From Bacillota bacterium (GTDB lineage Bacteria > Bacillota > SHA-98 > UBA4971), in assembly GCA_014360195.1 (NCBI GenBank), contig JACIXY010000007.1, positions 1 through 64,000 of the forward strand: 64,000 nucleotides of DNA, given 5' to 3'. A model generated the notes under the pieces. It worked only from the letters and a program-made list of their open reading frames with translations. It was not told the origin of the DNA and searched no databases. Of the stretch, positions 35,261-44,132 are shown one piece after another; the stretch's first letter is position 1, and each line of letters opens with the position of its first letter. Position numbers and translations under genes: made by a program.

Positions 35261-37207
35261 ATGACCACCGCAGGGAGGACGCAAAACAGCCCCGAGGTGC
35301 AGTTTACCCTGCCGATGAGGGCCCTAAAGATCAAGGAGATCCGCGCGGATGTCACGAGCGTCGAGGTCGAGGTGATTATAGACAAGGTTATCGTCCAGGG
35401 GATCATCTCGAAACAGGTTTTCTTCGTGGGCGAGGACAACATCGTCCACCATTTCCCCGAGGAAATGCGCTTCTCCGCGCTTGTCGATGTGGTAGGCGCC
35501 CGCCCGGGAATGCTCGTCCAGGTGCATCCGAGCATCTTCAACGTCATAGCCATTCTGAGCCCGGACGGAAACCAGATCTTCCAGAAGGTCATCGTTGACG
35601 TGGACGTGGTGGTTACGGACTTCGTCCAGATCCATGTTGCCGAGGACCCGTACGGCACGCCGGTCATTACCGAGGCGGTGGTCGGCGAGACGACGGAGCA
35701 GGTACTGGAGGCGGGCACGGTGGCACTGGACGTGCCGGCCACGAAGGTAACGGAGATCCGCGCGACGCCCGAGATCACGGGTGTTACCGTGAACCCCGGC
35801 GAGGTTGTGGTGAGAGGCAACATCCTGAAACAGGTATTCTTCGTCGGCACAGACGGGTCCAACCGCCATCAGGGGGTCGCGGCGCCCTTCTCTGTGACCG
35901 CGGCGATCCCCGGCGCCCAGCCGGGGATGAATGTGCAGGTGCACCCGACTGTGAGGGACGTGGCCTTCTCTCTCGATCCCTCCGGCACCCTGGTTGCGGA
36001 AGAAGTGCTCCTCGACGTCTTCGTGAAGGTCACCGAAACGGTGGAGATAGTCCTCGCGACAGGCGAAGGGCCTCTCATCAAGACCGAGCGGGTGCTGGGC
36101 CAGGGCTCGACAGAACTACTGGAGGAGACCACGGTCACCCTCGCGCAGCCTGCTGAGAGCCTCGTGGGAATAACTGCTCGGGTCGAGGACGTGCAGGCGC
36201 GTCCCATCGAGAACAAGGTGGTCCTGCAGGGAGTCATAGTCAAGGACGTGACCTACGTGACGGCCGCGGGCACGCAGGCCACCGAGACCTTCACTATTCC
36301 CTTCAGCGATTTCGCGGAGGTGCCGGGCTCGAGGCCGGGCTTGAACGTGTTCGTGAGGCCCGAGGTCCGGGCGGTCGTGTTCAACCCCGCCCAGACGGGC
36401 ACGAACATTTCGGAGAAGGTGGTCGCGGATATCTTCGTGCAAGTCACGGAAACGACGCAGATCCCCGTCGCGCTCGAGCCGTACGGTCCCCTGGTGAAGG
36501 TGCAGCAAGTCATAGGGGAGGGCACCGCGCAGATCCTGGCCGAGAAGATAATTGCGCGTGTCCTGCCGATCACCATCGAATTTGCGAGGATTCTGATCGC
36601 GGAGGCGGTGGACGCCCGGAAGCAAGTGCTGCTCGAGGGGACGATCCCCGCGCCCGTGACCGCAGTCAAGATACGGTCTGTTGACGCCGCTAGCGAGGGC
36701 GTGACCTCCCGTGTCATGGGGGAGAAGGTCCTTGTGGAGGGCCTGGTGAGAAAGCAGATATTCTTCGTCGGATGCGACGACATCGTGCATCACGTCGAGG
36801 ACACGCTGCCATTCAGCGTGCTTGTGGAGTTCCCGGGGCTTGTGCCGGACGTGAGCGTCGCCGTCTCGGTACGCGTCGAGAACGTGATCGTTAAGGTCAT
36901 GCAGGATGGCATGGCCTTCCATCAACTCGTGATCCTCCTGGTCACAGTCAGCTCGTCCACTCAGCAAATCCATCAGGTTGTGACGAACGTGATCGGGCCT
37001 GGCGTCGTGGTGACGAGGGAGCGATTCCTCTGCGATGTTGTTGAGGACAGCACTGTCACACGGCGCCCGCTCGACATCGTGACCGACCTGACCGGTCCAA
37101 GGGTGGCAACGGTGACAAGGCAGACACTACCTCTCGTCAGGATCGTGGACGGGACAGTCGGCCCGGAGCCGGTGTCGGTGGTCACGGGGGCGACCTTCAA
37201 CCCGTGA
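35261..37207 (+). CDS. SPOCS-domain (DUF3794) protein with four repeats
   Basis: 648 aa with at least four SPOCS domains, each recognisable by a G-K-V-I-V-x-G strand, a K-Q-x-F-F-V-G strand and a P-G-x-x-P-G-M turn: DKVIVQGIISKQVFFVG (about residue 44), GEVVVRGNILKQVFFVG (about 183), NKVVLQGVIVKDVTYV (about 318), EKVLVEGLVRKQIFFVG (about 487). SPOCS occurs in SipL and other spore coat/exosporium proteins and is thought to mediate assembly on the forespore surface. No signal peptide, as expected for a mother-cell protein. ATG 35261 follows GGGGGAGGGCGAG. The stop overlaps a possible start of the next open frame (37204). Confidence 0.88.
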   Translation: MTTAGRTQNSPEVQFTLPMRALKIKEIRADVTSVEVEVIIDKVIVQGIISKQVFFVGEDNIVHHFPEEMRFSALVDVVGARPGMLVQVHPSIFNVIAILSPDGNQIFQKVIVDVDVVVTDFVQIHVAEDPYGTPVITEAVVGETTEQVLEAGTVALDVPATKVTEIRATPEITGVTVNPGEVVVRGNILKQVFFVGTDGSNRHQGVAAPFSVTAAIPGAQPGMNVQVHPTVRDVAFSLDPSGTLVAEEVLLDVFVKVTETVEIVLATGEGPLIKTERVLGQGSTELLEETTVTLAQPAESLVGITARVEDVQARPIENKVVLQGVIVKDVTYVTAAGTQATETFTIPFSDFAEVPGSRPGLNVFVRPEVRAVVFNPAQTGTNISEKVVADIFVQVTETTQIPVALEPYGPLVKVQQVIGEGTAQILAEKIIARVLPITIEFARILIAEAVDARKQVLLEGTIPAPVTAVKIRSVDAASEGVTSRVMGEKVLVEGLVRKQIFFVGCDDIVHHVEDTLPFSVLVEFPGLVPDVSVAVSVRVENVIVKVMQDGMAFHQLVILLVTVSSSTQQIHQVVTNVIGPGVVVTRERFLCDVVEDSTVTRRPLDIVTDLTGPRVATVTRQTLPLVRIVDGTVGPEPVSVVTGATFNP

Positions 37208-37272
37208 TTCATCACACTTCGGAGAGGACGTCAATACGATATAGGGAGAAATCCACGGAAAGGGGACCGGCT

Positions 37273-38463
37273 GTGGCACCTGGTGCAGGCTGGCAACTTG
37301 TCATCATCTTGTCCGTGGCCCTCGCTGTTCTGGGGGTCGTGGTCGGGGTGGCATGCCGCAGGCGATTCCGCCGGGCGATGTTGCTCATATGTCCCGATGT
37401 GCCGCCTTCGGGTGTACGGATGCCCATGTCTGCCGACAGCCAGAGCGGTGGGGTCCCAGGACTGGGGCTAGACGGGCCTGCCTCCTGCCCCCCGGGTATC
37501 CCGCGCGACTCATGGAAGGCGAGCGCTGCCCCCGCCGACTCCCGCACGTTCACCATGCTCCGCACGCGCAACATCGAGGGAGGGCAGACCTCACCTCCAG
37601 CCGTCCGATTTCATGCGGCACCCGGTGCTGCTGAACCCTCAGGCACCGGCAGTGTTGCGGCAACCCCGAGTAACCTCGAAGATTTCCCACGCGCCCGCAG
37701 GGCAAGAAACCTTTTCCTCGCCGCCAGCGCATCGTGGAAGAGCGACAGGCTGACGCGGCCGGCTAGTTATGCACGACCAGCCAGTGGAGTCCCCGAGCTC
37801 CCCACCGACCGCGCAGGGCGCTGCCTGGATGGGTTCCAGCCTCCGCCCGAATCTGGGCTCCAGTCTGAGGCTGGGTGCGAACAGGCTTCTCTGGGCAAAC
37901 CGGCCGCTGTGTCTACGGCGCCGCGTCCCTCGGCGCCCGTACCAGCAGCAGCGCCTCCGCCAGCGCCCGCGCTTGCATGTGCGAGCGGGCGTGCGCCTGA
38001 AACTGGGCAGGGGCCCGTGTCCGGGGGGCCTGGGTCTGGGTCTGCGCCCGCGCTTAACCCTGTGCCTGTGTCTGTGCCTGTGCCTGCGCCTGCGCCTGCA
38101 CATGCGCTGCCGGCATCTGCGGCGGTATCCGGCGGAGCCACGGCCGCGGATGCCGCCATGTCCACGCCTGCGTCTCCTGCTGCACCGACAAGCTTCCCTG
38201 GCGGCCCGCCGGAGTCCAGGACCTTCGGCTCGCCTGACAGGCAAGGCGACGCGGAGCAGGGCACGGCGAGTGCGACGTGCCGGGCGCAAGATGTTACGTT
38301 TCTGCGCGGTGCTCGCGTGGATGAACAAACCCGGGGGCGTTTACGCCCATCCGATCAGCATACGGAACGACGCAAAGAAAGGAGGGACGCGCGGAAGGCT
38401 GGGCCCGCCTTCCTCAGGTGCTCATCAGAAAGCTCCCTCAGGAGCTTGAAAGGAGGCTCACAG
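37273..38463 (+). other. In-frame upstream extension of the next SPOCS gene: TM helix plus Pro/Ala-rich region
   Basis: The frame of the gene at 38464 is open upstream for about 400 codons. From GTG 37273 (GGAAAGGGG before it) it would encode a transmembrane helix (LVIILSVALAVLGVVVGVAC), basic residues, and a long Pro/Ala/Ser/Gly region with a VPVPAPAPAHALP-like repeat from CTGTGC/CTGCGC hexamers (nt 38057-38101). No conserved domain. Either a membrane-anchored long form of the SPOCS protein exists or this is a GC-rich stretch that happens to be open; the strong AAAGGAGG before 38464 favours translation from there. Confidence 0.45.
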
Positions 38464-39780
38464 ATGGTTGACATAACACAAATCGTGGACCAGAAGGCAA
38501 CGATCAAGGTGGAGAGGGTCATCGGCCACGGCACGAAGCAGGTGCTGCTGGAAGAGACGAAGACCGTGCCGGCCATCAAGATAGTGGAGATCGTTCCCGT
38601 CCTGACCAACGTGCGGTCCATCGTGAAGAACGGGAAGGTCATTGTCCAGGGCACGCTGCATAAGCAGATCTTCTACATTGGGACAGACAACCTCGAACAC
38701 CACCTTGCGGAGGATATGGACTTCAGCGAGCTCGTGGACGTGGTACCGCTCGACCCGGCCCGTCCGGTTACCGAGGGCATGAACCAGCGCGACATGTCAG
38801 TCATCGAGAACAACGTGTTCGAGTTCGATCCTGCGACCGGCACCCTTACCCAGAAGATCATACTCAGGCTCCAGGTGAAGGTCACGGACACGGAGCAGCT
38901 CGCGGTAGCCCTGTCGCCCTATGGCACGTTCATCAAGGCTGCTGTGGTAGTCGGCGAGGCCACGAAGCAGAAGTTCATCGAGGAAACGAAGACCATCGCT
39001 GCCACAAAGGTAATGGAGATCATCCCGCGCATATCCAGGATAAAGCACATCGTGAAGAACGGGAAGGTCATCGTCCAGGGCACGCTGCATAAGCAGATCT
39101 TCTATGTGGGCACCGACGACCTCGTCCACCATATCGCCGAGGACATAGAGTTCAGCGACCTTGTGGAGGTGCCGCCGCTGAACCCGAACTTTCCGGTGCA
39201 GGAGGGCATGGACTCGCAGGATCACTCGGTTGTCGACAACCTCGTGTTCGAGTTCGACCCGGCCACCGGGACGCTGACACAGAAGATAATCCTGCTGCTT
39301 GGCGTGAAGGTCACGGAGATGGAGCAGATACCGGTTGCCGTGGAGCCATACGGCACGGTTATCGCAGCCGACCTCGTGGTTGGGCATGGCACAAAGCAGA
39401 AGCTCATTGAGGAAACGAAGACCTTGGCGGCCACGAAGATCGTAGACGTGGAGGCCAGGATCAGCGAGATCAGCTCCATCGTGAAGAACGGCAAGGTCAT
39501 AGTGCAGGGGGTTGTGCACAAGCAGATCTTCTACGTGGGCACCGACGATCTTGTGCACCACCTGGCGGAGGATCTGCCCTTCAGCGAGATGGTGGAGATT
39601 ACTCCCATCAATCCTGAAGTGCCCGTCCGCGAGGGCATGGATGAGCAGGACCATTCGTTCATCGAGAACATCGTCTGGGAATTCGATCCAACGACCGGCA
39701 GCTTCACGGAGAAGATCGTAATCCGGATAGATGTGAAGGTCACCCAGTTCGGCCAGATCGGGGTCGTCGTCGACCCGTAG
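38464..39780 (+). CDS. SPOCS-domain (DUF3794) protein with three near-identical repeats
   Basis: 438 aa with three highly similar SPOCS units of about 145 residues: each has KNGKVIVQG (in all three), KQIFY(I/V)GTD(N/D)L, AEDxxFSEL-like and FEFDPATGTLTQKIIL segments. The repeats are much closer to one another than those in neighbouring SPOCS proteins, which suggests recent internal duplication. Linkers contain GHGTKQVLLEETKT and GEATKQKFIEETKT. ATG 38464 has AAAGGAGG 10 bp upstream. A clear terminator follows at 39829. The same frame is open far upstream (see the extension at 37273). Confidence 0.9.
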   Translation: MVDITQIVDQKATIKVERVIGHGTKQVLLEETKTVPAIKIVEIVPVLTNVRSIVKNGKVIVQGTLHKQIFYIGTDNLEHHLAEDMDFSELVDVVPLDPARPVTEGMNQRDMSVIENNVFEFDPATGTLTQKIILRLQVKVTDTEQLAVALSPYGTFIKAAVVVGEATKQKFIEETKTIAATKVMEIIPRISRIKHIVKNGKVIVQGTLHKQIFYVGTDDLVHHIAEDIEFSDLVEVPPLNPNFPVQEGMDSQDHSVVDNLVFEFDPATGTLTQKIILLLGVKVTEMEQIPVAVEPYGTVIAADLVVGHGTKQKLIEETKTLAATKIVDVEARISEISSIVKNGKVIVQGVVHKQIFYVGTDDLVHHLAEDLPFSEMVEITPINPEVPVREGMDEQDHSFIENIVWEFDPTTGSFTEKIVIRIDVKVTQFGQIGVVVDP

Positions 39781-39828
39781 CCCTGCAGCGCGGCGCGATG
39801 AGGCCGGGACCGGCGGGGCGCAAACCAG

Positions 39829-39859
39829 GGCAGGTATCAGGGATGATACCTGCCTTTCT
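39829..39859 (+). terminator. Intrinsic terminator after the SPOCS gene
   Basis: GGCAGGTATC (39829-39838) pairs perfectly with GATACCTGCC (39845-39854), loop AGGGAT, followed by TTTCT. Confidence 0.85.
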
Positions 39860-39878
39860 AATGTGAGGAGGCGAGAAC

Positions 39879-40904
39879 GTGCGGGTCCTTCTCCAGAGCA
39901 GAGCCGATCTTCTTGTCCTCCCTGCAGGCGACACGGTGCAGGTCCTGGAGACGAAGGGGGCGCTCCGGGCGCTCGGGGTGGACGTGGATTACAGCAGTGA
40001 GCTTGCCCCGGACCTTGAGGGTTACGATGTCGTGCACCTCTTCAACCTGACCAGGGTGGCTGAGACCGCCGCCCAGTGCGAGAACGCCATAAGGCGCGGC
40101 AAGCCTGTGGTTGTATCGCCCATCTACTGGAACCACGAGGAATACATCCTGCACGAGAGTCCCCGACAGCAGGGTCCGCTGCTTAAATACTGGCGGCAGG
40201 ACAACCCCCTCCGCCGCAGGGTGGTGGAGTCCGCGGCCATGCTCCTCCCCAACGCCGAGGCCGAGGCGCGCCTTATCCAGAGGGACCTGGGAGTGATGGC
40301 GCCCTTTCGTGTGGTGCCCAACGGCGCAGACCTGGGCTTCGCGCACGCAGATCCGGGGGAGTTCGTCTCGAGGTACCGGGTGGCCGATTTCGTGCTGTGC
40401 TGCGCCAGGATCTCGCCCAGAAAGAACCAGCTTGCCCTCGTGAGGGCCACGCGGGGCCTGGGGTTTCCCGTAGTGTTCATAGGGCCTGTGAACGACCCAT
40501 TCTACTTTGAGGCTTGCAGGAAGGAGGCCGACTCGTCCCATCACTTCCTTGGTTTCATGCCCCAGCGGCAGATCGCCGGTGCCTATGCTGCGGCGCGGGT
40601 CCACGTGCTGCCGAGCTGGTTTGAGACGCCGGGCCTCGCGAGCCTTGAGGCCGCGATGGCCGGCTGCAACATCGTGTCAACCGACAGGGGCACTGCCCGC
40701 GAGTACTTCGGAGGCCTTGCCTGGTACTGCGACCCCGCCGATGTCGAGTCTATAAAGGCTGCGGTTGTGGCTGCTTACAGGGCGCCGCGACGGCCGGAGC
40801 TTGCGGCCCTTGTGAGCGAGCGCTTCACGTGGGACCATGCCGCCCGGGCGACCGCTGCCGCCTACGCCGAGGTTCTGGCGGGCAGGGTGGGAGGCGCACC
40901 CTGA
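39879..40904 (+). CDS. Glycosyltransferase family 4 protein
   Basis: 341 aa, a compact GT4 enzyme without low-complexity insertions. Motifs: VLLQSRADLLVLPAGDTVQV, YDVVHLFNLTRVAETA, VVVSPIYWNHEEYIL, VVPNGADLGFAHAD, CCARISPRKNQLALVRA, FHFLGFMPQRQ-like (HHFLGFMPQRQIAGAYAAA), and SWFETPGLASLEAAMAGCNIV (EX7E motif). Start GTG 39879 with GAGGAGGCG upstream. It follows a strong terminator, so it probably has its own promoter or is read through. Confidence 0.88.
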   Translation: MRVLLQSRADLLVLPAGDTVQVLETKGALRALGVDVDYSSELAPDLEGYDVVHLFNLTRVAETAAQCENAIRRGKPVVVSPIYWNHEEYILHESPRQQGPLLKYWRQDNPLRRRVVESAAMLLPNAEAEARLIQRDLGVMAPFRVVPNGADLGFAHADPGEFVSRYRVADFVLCCARISPRKNQLALVRATRGLGFPVVFIGPVNDPFYFEACRKEADSSHHFLGFMPQRQIAGAYAAARVHVLPSWFETPGLASLEAAMAGCNIVSTDRGTAREYFGGLAWYCDPADVESIKAAVVAAYRAPRRPELAALVSERFTWDHAARATAAAYAEVLAGRVGGAP

Positions 40905-41058
40905 ATGCGGCCAGTCGTGCCACGCGGCGGGAACCCGGCGCGGGCGGGAGGGCGGGCCGGCGGCAGAATAGGCCCTTGCCGTCCTGAATACGATTCAATG
41001 CGATGCTGCGGTGCGGCGGCGCGGCGCAGCACCGGGCGCGATCTTACGGAGTGTGGCT

Positions 41059-41271
41059 CTAAGTAAGAAGTCATTGGTCTTTTTTCGTTTTCCGAGGTTT
41101 GGGGTTGCCGGTGATTGCACGAGGGGTGTCAAAATCCGGCCACTGGCCTGATGGGCCGGATTTTGGTGAAGCGCGCCGCGCGCGGGGCGCCGTCCCCGAG
41201 TGCAACACCGGCAACCCTGCCCGGCACATACGCTCCCCTAAATGGGCGATTACTCGTTGCGACCTACTTAG
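41059..41271 (-). repeat. Palindromic element copy E (213 bp, long form)
   Basis: Ends CTAAGTAAG (41059) and CTACTTAG (to 41271). Core GGTTGCCGGTGATTGCACG ... GTGCAACACCGGCAACC, with inner hairpin CAAAATCCGGCC ... GGCCGGATTTTG and GCGCC-rich hairpin. Same arm type as copies F and G. The next gene's ribosome binding site (GGGAGG) abuts its right end. Confidence 0.9.
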
Positions 41272-41286
41272 GGAGGCGCCGCGAGG

Positions 41287-42132
41287 TTGGGCGGACCCGA
41301 AGGGATCATCGTGAAGACGGAGACTGTGCTCGTCGAGCGAGTCGTGTGCCGGCTTGCGCGTGAGGTTACGGTCAGCCTGTGCCACGAAGCTCCGGAGGAC
41401 GCACGCGAAGCCGTGGACCTCGCCATCGATGTGCTCGACCCGTCGTGGGAGGTGTTTGACGGATCGGCCCTGGCGTCGGCAACCCTCATGGTGTGGGCCT
41501 ACTGCCTGGTGGCCGGGGGGCTGGTGCGGGCAGTTTCCTGGGCTGAGGATCTTCGAGTCCTCGTCGAGGACGCGGCTTTTCGCTCTGGTATGCGCGTTGA
41601 GGCGTGTTTCGGTGTCGCACTCCAGAGGGCCTGGGTCGATGGCGGCGACGCGTGCGCAACCGGCGGCGAGGCGCACAAGCCCGGTGGCGGGGCACATAAG
41701 ATAGGTGTCGTTGCGACCGTCCGCATTGACGGGCTCGTGCTGGAGACCGTGGTGCTTCCGGTCGTTACCGGCGTTGAGACGCGAGAGGGCTGCGGGGATT
41801 TGCAACTTACGGAGGAGGATCGGCCGGAGCAGCCGGGGCAGCCAGAACGGGCAGAACAGCCAGAAGAGCCAGAACAACCGGCGCCAGGCTGCGCCCAGGC
41901 GGAAGACCGCCGCCGTCACAGCTGGATCCGGCGCGTGCTGGAGCGGTTGCGCCAGCTCTCTACTTTGAAAATAGGCGTCGGCTACCATTTTCATCCGTTC
42001 GATGGTGCCGGGCAACGGCCGGCATGGAGGACTACTTTGAAAATAGGCGTCGGCTACCATTTTCATCCGTTCGATGGCGGCGGCAGCAGGCCGCCATGGA
42101 CGACTACTATGAATAGCCAACATCGAAGATGA
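41287..42132 (+). CDS. Divergent single-SPOCS-domain-like protein with C-terminal repeats
   Basis: 281 aa. Residues about 8-160 resemble one diverged SPOCS domain: TVLVERVVCRLAREVTVSL, DGSALASATLMVWAYCLVAGG, WAEDLRVLVEDAAFRSGMRVEA (equivalent of the PG..PGM turn) and IGVVATVRIDGLVLETVVLPVV. A Glu/Pro/Gln-rich stretch (RPEQPGQPERAEQPEEPEQP) follows. The C-terminus carries a 15-residue unit TLKIGVGYHFHPFDG twice, from a 72-bp tandem DNA repeat. Start TTG 41287 (GGGAGG upstream, supplied at the element edge) or GTG 41311. Location among SPOCS genes supports the call; the C-terminal part may be repeat-derived. Confidence 0.6.
   Translation: MGGPEGIIVKTETVLVERVVCRLAREVTVSLCHEAPEDAREAVDLAIDVLDPSWEVFDGSALASATLMVWAYCLVAGGLVRAVSWAEDLRVLVEDAAFRSGMRVEACFGVALQRAWVDGGDACATGGEAHKPGGGAHKIGVVATVRIDGLVLETVVLPVVTGVETREGCGDLQLTEEDRPEQPGQPERAEQPEEPEQPAPGCAQAEDRRRHSWIRRVLERLRQLSTLKIGVGYHFHPFDGAGQRPAWRTTLKIGVGYHFHPFDGGGSRPPWTTTMNSQHRR
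41960..42117 (+). repeat. 72-bp tandem repeat (2.2 copies) at the end of the SPOCS-like gene
   Basis: A 46-bp block starting CTACTTTGAAAATAGGCG is identical at 41960-42005 and 42032-42077; a third, truncated and mutated start is at about 42104. Each block contains GAAAAT ... ATTTTC as an inverted repeat. The period of 72 is 24 codons and keeps the frame. Confidence 0.85.
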
Positions 42133-42660
42133 GACGACGCGCAAGCGCACCACAGGTAGGTTGAGCCTATGTCATGCTGTTTACACCCAGCGCAACTCTT
42201 AAGTTCGAGCTTGCCCACCTATAATAGCGCTTAACATCCTGTAATAGCGCAAGGGCGAGCAACACGCTACCCTGCGCGGCCTTCCTTAATGAGACGAAGT
42301 GCCGACACCGTTGGTTTGGGCCTGATTGTTGACAGTCCTCGCTTTCAGAGCAACCAATTCGCGGCGCCGGGTCTCGTGCCTTTGTCACGAACAGGAGAGG
42401 CCGACAGCCTCAGTGCTATAGACACCTATAGATATAGATAACCAAGCTCGAAGTTAGACCGCGCATAGCAAAGGGAGTCGTGGCTTACGAGCGCACGGAG
42501 AGACAGAATGATGCTCGCTTGACTCTAAGGTTGGCTATCTACAAGCCCGAGGCTGAAGAATGCGCGCGCTCGACGCCGCGGGGCGCCCAGGCATGGATAC
42601 CGTGCACAAGACCGTTATTGTGGCTTCAAACCCGGTTACCTATAAGCGGGCACGCGCCCG
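42133..42660. other. Intergenic sequence, no gene supported
   Basis: Contains TATAAT at 42220-42225 without a good -35 box and the 9-mer TAATAGCGC twice with a 20-bp period (42222-42230 and 42242-42250). An open frame from GTG 42480 has no family match and runs into the repeat array, so I do not call it. Confidence 0.5.
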
Positions 42661-43450
42661 CCGGAGGCCGGGATAGGGATGATCCCTGCAGGATCAACTT
42701 GCGGGCAGACCTGGTCCTATGGGGACCAGCCCGGCGCAAGATCTGGTCCTCCGGGAACCACCCCTGCCACCGTCCTTCGCCAAAACGCGGCAAGGTGGAG
42801 CACCAGGGACCAGGTCCCGCGTGAAGATGGTCCTCCGGGGACCAGCCTGGCACCACGTCCTGGTCCTCTCGTGACCAGGACGCCTCGGCCGCCGCCGGGG
42901 GTGGTGCACCAGGGACCAGGTTGCCCGCGAGGTTGGTCCCCTGGGGACCACCCACACGCAAATTCTGGTCCCCTGGGGACCAGCCGTTCTTGGACGTCTC
43001 GCAAGGTGGTTACGTGGGGACCAGGTGTCGGACGAAGTTGGTTTCCGGGGGACCATCTCAGCGCGCTGCCTGGTTACCAGAGGACCAGATCCGGCATCGT
43101 CGTGGCCCGAGCGCCAGGAGGGTGGGTCTCTGGTAACCAGATTTCGCACGGGGTTGGTCCCCCAGGGACCACCCACACGCAAATCCTGGTCCTCTGGGGA
43201 CCACCTGGCTAGGGGCATCTGGGAGAATGGTTACGCGAGGACCAGATTGCGGGCGAAGTTGATCACGCAGGGATCATCTCCACGTGGAACCTGGTTACCA
43301 AAGGACCAGCGTTGGCTTCTCGCCGGGTGAGGCGCGAGGAGGCTGGGTCTTTAGTAGCCACATTTCGAACAGGGTTGTTCCCGCAGGGACCACCCGCACA
43401 GGAGATCCTGGGATCCCAGGGACCAGCGAGGGACCACCCAGGGGCGAACG
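42660..43450. repeat. 221-bp-period tandem array of GGTCC/GGACC palindromes
   Basis: Modules such as TGGTCCCCTGGGGACCA recur throughout. The marker CCCACACGCA lies at 42951 and recurs, with variation, at 43172 and 43393, and a diverged form CCCGGCGCAA sits at about 42730: a constant step of 221 bp. Each 221-bp unit contains two related subunits of about 110 bp with palindromes of slightly different sequence (GGTCC/GGACC, GGTTACCA, GATCA/TGATC). About 3.6 units, degenerate. Both strands show open frames that are repeat artefacts. Confidence 0.85.
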
Positions 43451-43673
43451 CAGGCACGCTCCGATCAGTCGATCGGGCTTGACCCAGATAGGGCCGCCGC
43501 GTCATCAACCAGGAGGTAGTCCTGAGTGCTGGACACGTACATGGTCCATGGCCACGCTCAGAGTTAAGCCACGTGCGGGCTGTGCCTGGTCCGCTGGGCT
43601 GCCAAAGGGTGGTATGACGGCATCATCCTTTGCGCTACGCAAGGGCCTGTCGCGGAGCGCTGGACCGGCAATC
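43451..43673. other. Intergenic sequence, nothing recognised
   Basis: About 220 bases between the palindrome array and element copy H; no gene, promoter or repeat that I can support. Confidence 0.5.
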
Positions 43674-43986
43674 CTTAAATGAGAGTGCAGGAGACTGTTG
43701 AACTTCCTCAGCAGCTGGTACCCTGGCCGAGCGCGGCGGCGCTCTTACGCGATTCAACAGGGCTGATGTGCCATAATGTGGGAAAATCAGCAGTCTCGTG
43801 CAGAAATACTTCCGACTTCTGGGAGAGGCTGCTGGTGACTGCACAAGGGGTCCCAAAATCCGGCCACTCGCGCGACGGGCAGGATTCTTGAGAAGCGCGC
43901 CCTGCTTGGGGCGCCGTCCGCTGGTGCAATGCCGGCAGCTAACCGGATGTTGGCAAACCGGGAGGAACTAACGAACCCTCACTTGG
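43674..43986 (-). repeat. Palindromic element copy H, carrying a nested insertion
   Basis: Left end CTTAAATGAGAGTGC (43674), core CTGCTGGTGACTGCACAAGG ... GGTGCAATGCCGGCAGC, inner CAAAATCCGGCC, right end AACGAACCCTCACTTGG (to about 43986). The left arm is interrupted at 43691-43797 by another element. Right arm matches copy I. Confidence 0.8.
43691..43797. mobile_element. 107-bp nested insertion with its own inverted repeats and 6-bp target duplication
   Basis: Begins GAGACTGTTG and ends CAGCAGTCTC (terminal inverted repeats GAGACTG/CAGTCTC), with an inner pair CTGTTGAA/TTCAACAG. It is flanked by GTGCAG on both sides (43685-43690 and 43798-43803). Removing it with one GTGCAG restores the arm seen in copy D. 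No coding capacity, so a MITE-like element. Confidence 0.7.
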
Positions 43987-44132
43987 GAAGGCGGCATTAA
44001 TCCCCGGACTTACGCTGTGCACTGGCGCGGGGAGAAGCCTTCAGGGCGTAACACGCCGGCGCGTCTGGGCATACAATGCAGCATGAGCTTGCAGCGAGGA
44101 TGGACTTCGCTGCGCGGAGGGTGTCCTGAAAG

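Noticed and set aside
41099-41314. A small protein encoded by the palindromic element (VIARGVSKSGHWPDG-like peptide, also in copies F and G on the other strand)
   Set aside because: The peptide is the translation of conserved hairpin DNA; there is no ribosome binding site and the frame is not kept in all copies.
42480-42824. Small gene starting at GTG 42480
   Set aside because: A weak AAGGGAG precedes it, but the product has no family resemblance and its second half is translated from the palindrome array.
42660-43450. CRISPR array
   Set aside because: Repeats are degenerate, palindromic throughout, have a 221-bp period and no unique spacers of constant length; no cas genes are in the window.
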